A program made the position numbers and the translations under genes. Of a stretch of DNA of 19,868 nt, positions 15,174 through 19,868 are shown one piece after another (position 1 is the stretch's first letter; every line of letters begins with the position of its first letter). This stretch comes from an uncultured Treponema sp. (GTDB lineage Bacteria; Spirochaetota; Spirochaetia; Treponematales; Treponemataceae), in NCBI GenBank assembly GCA_937877515.1, contig CALFIX010000069.1:1-19868 (forward strand), read 5' to 3'. The notes under the pieces were generated by a model. The model made no database searches, was not told the origin of the DNA, and saw only the letters and a list, made by a program, of their open reading frames with translations.

Positions 15174-17948
15174 ATGAATAAATCAGATTTAATTAATCCG
15201 TTACAGGTATTTGGCTCTTCGTTAAATAGCATACAGGCTCCTTCCCGTTATTTAGGAGGAGAGTATGGAAGCATTATAAAATCTCATGAAGATAACGAAA
15301 ATCTTTTTAATTTTTGTGTAGCATTTCCAGATTTGTACGAAATCGGAATGTCTAACCTTGCCGTCAAAATTATTTACAATGCATTGAATGGTAAAGAAGG
15401 CATTAGATGTGAAAGGGTTTTTGCTCCTGATATTGATTTTGAAAATCTTTTAAGGGAAAAAAATGTTCCGCTTTATACCTTGGAAACTGGAATTCCTTTA
15501 AATTCTTTAGACATGATAGGTTTTTCTATAGGTTATGAATTAGGAATTACAGAAGTTCTTGCAATGTTAAAAGCAGGCAGGGTGCCGCTCAGTACCCATG
15601 AAAGAAAAGAATCTGACCCCATAGTTATAGCAGGAGGATGCGGCGTAACCAATCCTGCACCCATCGGCTCTTTTTTTGATGCCATAATGATCGGTGAAGC
15701 AGAACCGGTCTTATTTGATTTAGTTGAAGAACTGTCACTTTTAAAGAAAAAAGGTGCTAGTCGCAAAGAGCTCTTAAGCTTAATAGAGTCAAAGCCCTTT
15801 ATGTGGACAAAAGAAAAATGTGGTTCAAGTGTTCACCTGTCCAAATTTACAACCTCTGACACCCAAAATGAGTGCATTTTACCTAAAAAAGTTGCACGAA
15901 GGGCTGTTCAAAAAAACTTTGGAATTGAGCCGTCTGTTTCCTCCTATTTTCCTCTGCCCAGCATAAAGCCTGTTCAGGACCATGGTGTTGTAGAAATAAT
16001 GAGGGGATGCCCTAATGGCTGTAGATTTTGCCATGCAGGTGTATATTACAGACCAACACGCGCAAAAAATAAAAAGCTTATTATTGACGAAATTGATCAT
16101 CTGGTCTTTGATGCCGGTTACAGAGAAGTTAGCTTAAACTCTTTAAGCAGTGCAGACTTTCCTGATATCAGTGAGTTTTTAGATGAATTAAATGCTCGTT
16201 ATAAGGGCTACAATGTGTCTTTTCAGCTTCCTTCATTAAAAGTAAACAGCATGTCACTTCCTGTTTTAGAAAAGCTTTCTACAGTAAGAAAAAGTGGCCT
16301 TACTTTTGCCGTAGAAACGCCGGATGAAATGTGGCAGCTCAGCTTAAACAAAGAGGTTTATGCCCAGCACTTGGAAAGTATAATTCGAGAGGCAAAATCT
16401 AAAGGGTGGAGTAGTGCAAAATTCTACTTTATGATAGGTTTACCGGTTGGAGATTATTTTAACGAGTACAGTTCTGCCCCCTCTGACACCTTAAAAAGTG
16501 AAGAAAAAGTTATTGTTGACTTTCTTTTGGAACTTCAAAAAAGAACTAGAATACAATGCAATGTAAATGTTGGCGTTTTTATTCCGAAGCCTCACACCGC
16601 ATATCAGTGGGTCAGACAGATTACTCCTGAAGAAGCTCAGAAAAAAATAGATTATATTTATAAAAATCTTCCGAAAGGAAAATTCAAAATAGGAAAGCAC
16701 AATTTAAATACAACGGTTCTAGAAGGTCTTTTAAGTCGTGGTGATGAGAGAGTTGGAGACCTTATTTTAAGTGCATTTAAAAAAGGCGTTAGATTGGACG
16801 CCTGGTATGAACATTTACGGGAAAATCAGGAAAAATGGGAAGAAGTTTTTAGGGAAGCTGATTGGAATGTTAAGGAAACAGTTTACAGAACATGGGATAT
16901 TGATGAAGCTCTTCCTTGGGATGGAGTTAGTCTGGGACCTTCGAAAGGATTTTATAAAAAAGAATGGAAAAATTCTATTTCTCAAGTTTTAACTCCAAAA
17001 TGCGAGGTGAACTGTAACCATTCATGTGGAATCTGCACCCCAAAAGAGCAAGTAAAGGTTCATTCTGCAGAAGAAATTAATTCAATTTCAATTCCTGTAA
17101 AAAATAGAAATATTGTAACACCTCCAGAACGTCCTGTTGCTAATATTCCCATACTTTACAGAGTAAATTTTTCTTTTACCAGAAAAGACGGTGCTGAATA
17201 TACGGCTTATCTTTCTCAAGTAGAAATATTTCATAAAGCCATTATCAGAAGCATGCTTCCTTTTGTATTTACGACAGGCTTTAATCCGCTTCCTCGTTTA
17301 GAATTTGCTACGGCAATGAGCCTGGGTGTTCCTTCAGAAGAAGAAGTTGCAACAGCCTATCTTTATGACAATATTCTGGAAGAAGACTTTATTCAAACTA
17401 TGAATAAGGTCTTACCATGTATTTTTTATATAAATAAAGCTCAGATTTTCCCTGTAACAACACTTAGAAAAAGAGAATCTTTAAGTCAGGGACTGTGGGG
17501 GCAGAGTTATAAATATAAGCTTTTAGAGCCTATAACAAAGGTGAAATTTTATGAGTTTATAAATCAGAATGAAGAATTAAAAAATCACGATTTTAACTTT
17601 ATAAATGATACGGAATTCAATGCAAGTTTTGCTTCCAGCGATAAAAAATTTAGAGTTGCTTTGGAAGAGTATTTTACAAATAAATGGTTTAACCTGATAA
17701 AAGTAACTAAAACTGCAACTCTCGCTAAACCCGAAATTTCAGGTTGGACAGCTCAAGATGAAAACCTTTGGAGAATGGATAATAAGCATTTTATAAAAGA
17801 AAGTGAAAAATCTATTTCGGATAAACCTATTTCTTATTTTGAGCTTTACGAACGAATTGCAAAAATAAATGCAGAACTTATTGAGCAAAGAGAAATCCTA
17901 ACTCAAAAGGCTTTGGAGTATAAAACAGAAAAAGCGTATGAACAATAA
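15174..17948 (+). CDS. Radical SAM protein (TIGR03960 type) fused to a DUF2344/TIGR03936 domain
   Basis: A 924-residue fusion. The N-terminal part (about residues 30-170) resembles a cobalamin-binding-like domain, followed by a radical SAM core with its iron-sulfur ligands C279, C283 and C286 (RGCPNGCRFCHAG). A second cysteine cluster follows at C610, C614, C618 and C621. Residues from about 657 match the radical-SAM-linked DUF2344 family (YRVNFSFTRKDGAEYTAYLS, TGFNPLPRLEFATAMSLGVP). The two halves occur as separate neighbouring genes in many bacteria; the reaction is not known to me and I assign none. I chose the ATG at 15174, seven bases after rodA; an in-frame GTG at 15150 overlaps rodA and has no ribosome-binding site. 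The ribosome-binding site before 15174 is also weak, so coupling to rodA is likely. It is the last gene of the operon. Confidence 0.85.
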   Translation: MNKSDLINPLQVFGSSLNSIQAPSRYLGGEYGSIIKSHEDNENLFNFCVAFPDLYEIGMSNLAVKIIYNALNGKEGIRCERVFAPDIDFENLLREKNVPLYTLETGIPLNSLDMIGFSIGYELGITEVLAMLKAGRVPLSTHERKESDPIVIAGGCGVTNPAPIGSFFDAIMIGEAEPVLFDLVEELSLLKKKGASRKELLSLIESKPFMWTKEKCGSSVHLSKFTTSDTQNECILPKKVARRAVQKNFGIEPSVSSYFPLPSIKPVQDHGVVEIMRGCPNGCRFCHAGVYYRPTRAKNKKLIIDEIDHLVFDAGYREVSLNSLSSADFPDISEFLDELNARYKGYNVSFQLPSLKVNSMSLPVLEKLSTVRKSGLTFAVETPDEMWQLSLNKEVYAQHLESIIREAKSKGWSSAKFYFMIGLPVGDYFNEYSSAPSDTLKSEEKVIVDFLLELQKRTRIQCNVNVGVFIPKPHTAYQWVRQITPEEAQKKIDYIYKNLPKGKFKIGKHNLNTTVLEGLLSRGDERVGDLILSAFKKGVRLDAWYEHLRENQEKWEEVFREADWNVKETVYRTWDIDEALPWDGVSLGPSKGFYKKEWKNSISQVLTPKCEVNCNHSCGICTPKEQVKVHSAEEINSISIPVKNRNIVTPPERPVANIPILYRVNFSFTRKDGAEYTAYLSQVEIFHKAIIRSMLPFVFTTGFNPLPRLEFATAMSLGVPSEEEVATAYLYDNILEEDFIQTMNKVLPCIFYINKAQIFPVTTLRKRESLSQGLWGQSYKYKLLEPITKVKFYEFINQNEELKNHDFNFINDTEFNASFASSDKKFRVALEEYFTNKWFNLIKVTKTATLAKPEISGWTAQDENLWRMDNKHFIKESEKSISDKPISYFELYERIAKINAELIEQREILTQKALEYKTEKAYEQ

Positions 17949-18005
17949 CTCGTGCTTTTGTAAGCGTCTAATTAACACCCCCTAAGAATCGACAAAAATA
18001 AGATG

Positions 18006-18011
18006 TACAAT
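18006..18011 (+). promoter_or_regulatory. Possible -10 box of an internal IS66 promoter
   Basis: TACAAT (five of six matches to TATAAT) lies just upstream of and partly inside the hairpin. RNA starting about seven bases downstream, near 18018, would begin in the hairpin loop and leave the ribosome-binding site free. No convincing -35 box is present at 16-18 bases. Confidence 0.3.
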
Positions 18012-18036
18012 CTCCTCAAAGCGAGGAGATTTTTTT
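18009..18036 (+). terminator. Strong hairpin plus T-tract overlapping the tnpA ribosome-binding site
   Basis: AATCTCCTC (18009-18017) pairs perfectly with GAGGAGATT (18023-18031) over the loop AAAGC, and the run of T residues (18030-18036) continues to the base before the tnpA ATG. It has the form of an intrinsic terminator and is also the only terminator after the mre operon. The 3' arm contains the Shine-Dalgarno sequence GAGGAG (18023-18028), eight bases from the ATG at 18037, so the same hairpin would hide it in any transcript reading in from outside. Confidence 0.75.
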
Positions 18037-18393
18037 ATGATATTTCCAGTCAAACGAGTCAAAGAAGAATTAATTAATGAGTTTGCAGTTTCAAATATGG
18101 ATATTGATAGTTTCAGTCAGATGCACAACATCCAGCCTGAAGCTCTGCGTTCCTGGATCCGTGAAAAGATGGAAAGAGCAAAACTAGGACTTCCAGAAAA
18201 CACAGCAGAAGTTTTCCAGGCATCAGAGTTTGTAGAGCTCGATATTCCAGGTGCATCAAAACATCGTATTGCAGTTGGAATAGACCGTAAAGAACTGATA
18301 ACAGTCAGGGCAGGGGGAATAGAAATCGATATTCCCATAACAACAGAAGAGACAATACTTTTCAAAATATTCCAGACGGCGGCAAGTATATGA
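18037..18393 (+). CDS. tnpA: IS66 family accessory protein TnpA (OrfA)
   Basis: A 118-residue protein. The N-terminal half (about residues 8-50) is helical and could form a helix-turn-helix (SQMHNIQPEALRSWIREKM). The C-terminal block with GGIEIDIPITTEETILFKIFQT resembles the conserved end of IS66 OrfA proteins (a G-x-E-I-x-x-P pattern followed by a hydrophobic helix). It is likely a DNA-binding accessory factor for IS66 transposition. The ATG is preceded by GAGGAG at eight bases, inside a hairpin. The stop overlaps the tnpB start by four bases. With the transposase gene absent, the protein has no evident partner here unless one is supplied by another copy. Confidence 0.75.
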   Translation: MIFPVKRVKEELINEFAVSNMDIDSFSQMHNIQPEALRSWIREKMERAKLGLPENTAEVFQASEFVELDIPGASKHRIAVGIDRKELITVRAGGIEIDIPITTEETILFKIFQTAASI

Positions 18394-18737
18394 TGTTTGA
18401 TTTTTCCAATACAAGAATTTTTTTAAGACCAGGTGCAACAAATTTCCGAATGAGTAAAGAGCGACTTATGCACGTAATCAGCGATATTATGCAACAGGAT
18501 CCGTTTAGTGGAGCTGTCTTCATGTTTTGCAATGCACAGAGAAAACATTTAAAACTTGTATGGTGGGATACAAACGGCTTCTGGATTGCTCAAAAGATAT
18601 TGGAGAAAGGGCAGTGGCCATGGCCGGATACTGTAGAAGAAGCCAAAGAGATAAAAATAGATGAAGTAAAAATGCTTTTGAAAGGAATCGATTTCTTCTG
18701 TGCCTATGAGCCGATGATGTTTGAAAGCATTGATTAA
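18390..18737 (+). CDS. tnpB: IS66 family accessory protein TnpB (OrfB)
   Basis: A 115-residue protein that matches the IS66 Orf2/TnpB family along its whole length: FLRPGATNFRMSKERL (usual LAPGPTDMR-type block), DPFSGAVFMFCNAQRKHLKLVWWD and GFWIAQKILEKGQWPWP. Members are about 115 residues, so the gene is complete. It is an accessory factor for IS66 transposition whose exact role is not established; it is unrelated to the IS200/IS605 nuclease also called TnpB. The start is the first of two adjacent ATG codons (18390 or 18393) overlapping the tnpA stop. No transposase gene follows. Confidence 0.92.
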   Translation: MMFDFSNTRIFLRPGATNFRMSKERLMHVISDIMQQDPFSGAVFMFCNAQRKHLKLVWWDTNGFWIAQKILEKGQWPWPDTVEEAKEIKIDEVKMLLKGIDFFCAYEPMMFESID

Positions 18738-18772
18738 TTGCAGATTCTATATAAATAAATGGCTGTTTTCGT

Positions 18773-18778
18773 TATAAT
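18773..18778 (+). promoter_or_regulatory. -10 box of the secreted hypothetical gene
   Basis: A perfect TATAAT lies 46 bases before the GTG start at 18824, inside the 86-base gap after tnpB. No good -35 box is seen, though TATAAA at 18750-18755 lies 17 bases upstream. Confidence 0.4.
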
Positions 18779-18823
18779 TTAGAATTAATAGCAGTTTATC
18801 ATCGTGTTAGGGGAAATTGAGAA

Positions 18824-19621
18824 GTGAAGAAAGCGATTATTTTTATATTGGGATGTTTGATTTCGGTTTGTTGTTTTGCTCAAGAATTTGAGATGAAGTT
18901 GATTGCTGGATTTGAAAACAAAAAGGGGGAAAATTCCATAGTAATTAGAAAAGCATCAGAAGTTGATGTTTCTGATGATGTGACTGGAAATATTTTGAGT
19001 ATTGCAGAAGATGGAACAATAATTATTCACTGCAGGGATCTTGATAAGTTGGTAAAACTGACAGGTGATTATAAATTAAAAGATTTTGTTAATCTTAAAG
19101 GTGTTATAAATTCTGATGCGAAACACCTGGAAAAAATATATGGAGAAAAATTTATTTTTTCAGGTTCATGGGCTGATTATATTCTAATTGATAAAGACGG
19201 AAAAGAAATATTCGGTTTTAATCCGTTATGGGATTATAACATAAGAATGGATTCAAAAACTTCATATTATCTTGAAGAGGCCAATGTATTATTTTTTTGG
19301 GATAACAACGAAAACATTTACTGTGTAGTAAATCCTGGAATGGATAAAGAAGAAAACAGAAAGAACTTTCATAATACAGAAGAAACAAAGAAAATTTTTG
19401 AATCAGATGTGGAAATAAATGGAGTAAAGATTCGGGTATCAAGTTCGAATAATGTTTTTTTCGATGGAAAAAGAACTTATTGGGATCAGACAAGAATGAA
19501 TGATTATATGTATCAAAAAGTTATATGGGTAATTATTATATTTATGATAGAAAAAATGCTACTAGGAAAAAAAATGAAAAAATATCATATGATATATATT
19601 TTACTTCAGATACCGAAGTAA
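18824..19621 (+). CDS. Secreted protein of unknown function, 5' frame of a frameshifted gene
   Basis: The open frame encodes 265 residues, beginning with a signal peptide (MKKAIIFILGCLISVCCFAQ, cleavage likely after FA; a lipoprotein at one of the cysteines is an alternative). The mature part has alternating hydrophobic and charged stretches suggesting beta structure (DYILIDKDGKEIFGFNP, ANVLFFWDNNENIYCVV). I do not recognise the family. The start is GTG with AGGGGAA (18809-18815) eight bases upstream. From about residue 232 the frame changes character into low-complexity sequence (VIWVIIIFMIEKM), while the real C-terminus continues in another frame from about base 19520. The intact gene would span 18824-19776 and encode about 317 residues. 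It lies directly downstream of the IS66 remnant. Confidence 0.6.
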   Translation: MKKAIIFILGCLISVCCFAQEFEMKLIAGFENKKGENSIVIRKASEVDVSDDVTGNILSIAEDGTIIIHCRDLDKLVKLTGDYKLKDFVNLKGVINSDAKHLEKIYGEKFIFSGSWADYILIDKDGKEIFGFNPLWDYNIRMDSKTSYYLEEANVLFFWDNNENIYCVVNPGMDKEENRKNFHNTEETKKIFESDVEINGVKIRVSSSNNVFFDGKRTYWDQTRMNDYMYQKVIWVIIIFMIEKMLLGKKMKKYHMIYILLQIPK

Positions 19622-19776
19622 TAGAATCATCTGCCTTACATCCAAGTGGTGACATCTATGTCCTACGCATGAACTGGCAAACAAATACCCATAATTTGTA
19701 TTACATAGAAAACACTTGGGATCCAGAATGGCGTGAGCAGTGGTATAAAGAGCATCCATCTGCTGTAAGACCATAA
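19525..19776 (+). pseudogene. C-terminal part of the frameshifted secreted protein
   Basis: This frame carries the natural end of the upstream gene: GNYYIYDRKNATRKK, then LHPSGDIYVLRMNWQTNTHN and WDPEWREQWYKEHPSAVRP before TAA. It has no ribosome-binding site or signal peptide of its own, so it is not a separate gene. Adding one A to the A5 run at 19515-19519 would join the two frames as YQK-S-YMGNYYIYD. The coordinates start at the first ATG of the fragment; the true coding continuity begins a few bases earlier. Confidence 0.7.
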
Positions 19777-19868
19777 AATTTATCAGAAAAATATTAACAC
19801 CCTCTTTTTAAAAGTTTTTAAATCTGTTAACATTTAAAACATGAAAAGGGAAGTGACAATACAGGAAG
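19777..19868 (+). other. AT-rich tail of the window; possible start of a further gene
   Basis: No complete gene fits here. An ATG at 19841 opens a nine-codon frame to the window edge but has no ribosome-binding site, and the AGGAAG at the very end could instead be a ribosome-binding site for a gene beginning outside. Neither can be decided. The sequence ATTAACACCC at 19793-19802 also occurs next to the IS66 left end. Confidence 0.2.

Larger units (their letters stand above)
17960..18737 (+). mobile_element. IS66-family insertion-sequence remnant (left end, tnpA, tnpB; no tnpC)
   Basis: The left boundary is placed at GTAAGCG (17960-17966), which matches the usual start of IS66-family terminal inverted repeats. 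It is followed by the two small IS66 accessory genes in the usual order with a four-base overlap. The large DDE transposase gene tnpC, normally next, is absent: tnpB is followed after 86 bases by an unrelated signal-peptide gene. No matching right end (CGCTTAC) is seen to the end of the window, and the eight bases before the left end (GTGCTTTT) do not recur as an obvious target duplication. The remnant cannot transpose by itself. The right limit given here is simply the end of tnpB. Confidence 0.7.

Noticed and set aside
1..19868. CRISPR arrays, defence genes, prophage genes or tandem repeats
   Set aside because: None were seen on reading both strands; apart from the IS66 remnant, the broken gene and the left edge, the window is conserved housekeeping sequence.

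Overview
This window looks like the chromosome of a host-associated Treponema-like spirochaete. The gene order mltG-dnaG-rpoD, then a zinc-ribbon coiled-coil gene, then mreB-mreC-mreD-mrdA-rodA resembles, from memory, the Treponema pallidum arrangement around rpoD and mreB. From about base 540 onward the DNA is AT-rich (roughly 36-40% GC in lines counted by hand). The assignment to genus is an inference from gene order and protein character, not from a search.

Layout. Bases 1-442 carry, on the minus strand, the 5' part of a secreted beta-propeller (YncE/YVTN-like) gene in markedly GC-rich DNA (about 62-65% in two lines counted). A consensus promoter at 543-571 drives a tRNA-Thr/tRNA-Tyr pair that ends at an intrinsic terminator (766-795). 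A plus-strand operon follows: a metallo-beta-lactamase-fold hydrolase, mltG, dnaG and rpoD (870-7075), with gaps of -4 to +3 bases and a terminator after rpoD. Next come a promoter, a zinc-ribbon coiled-coil protein, the RNase P RNA gene (8086-8493) and a membrane-anchored TPR protein. The rod-elongation operon mreB-mreC-mreD-mrdA-rodA plus a large radical SAM/DUF2344 fusion gene fills 9545-17948.

The right end (17949-19868) is accessory. An IS66-type left end and the two small IS66 accessory genes tnpA and tnpB are present without the transposase gene tnpC. A signal-peptide protein of unknown function follows and is broken by a frameshift at an A5 run.

How the genes fit together. The first operon joins DNA priming (DnaG) and the housekeeping sigma factor (RpoD) to a septation/glycan-release enzyme (MltG). 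The second encodes the elongasome: MreB scaffold, MreC/MreD adaptors, PBP2 transpeptidase and RodA glycosyltransferase. RNase P and the tRNA pair provide tRNA maturation functions; neither tRNA gene encodes its 3' CCA.

The points most worth a second look are: a hairpin upstream of tnpA that is both a terminator-like structure and a sequestered ribosome-binding site, with a possible internal promoter starting RNA inside its loop; the roughly 165-residue lysine/serine/alanine-rich histone-H1-like extension on RpoD; the frameshifted secreted gene; the IS66 remnant; and the 42-base near-palindrome and GC jump at the left edge.
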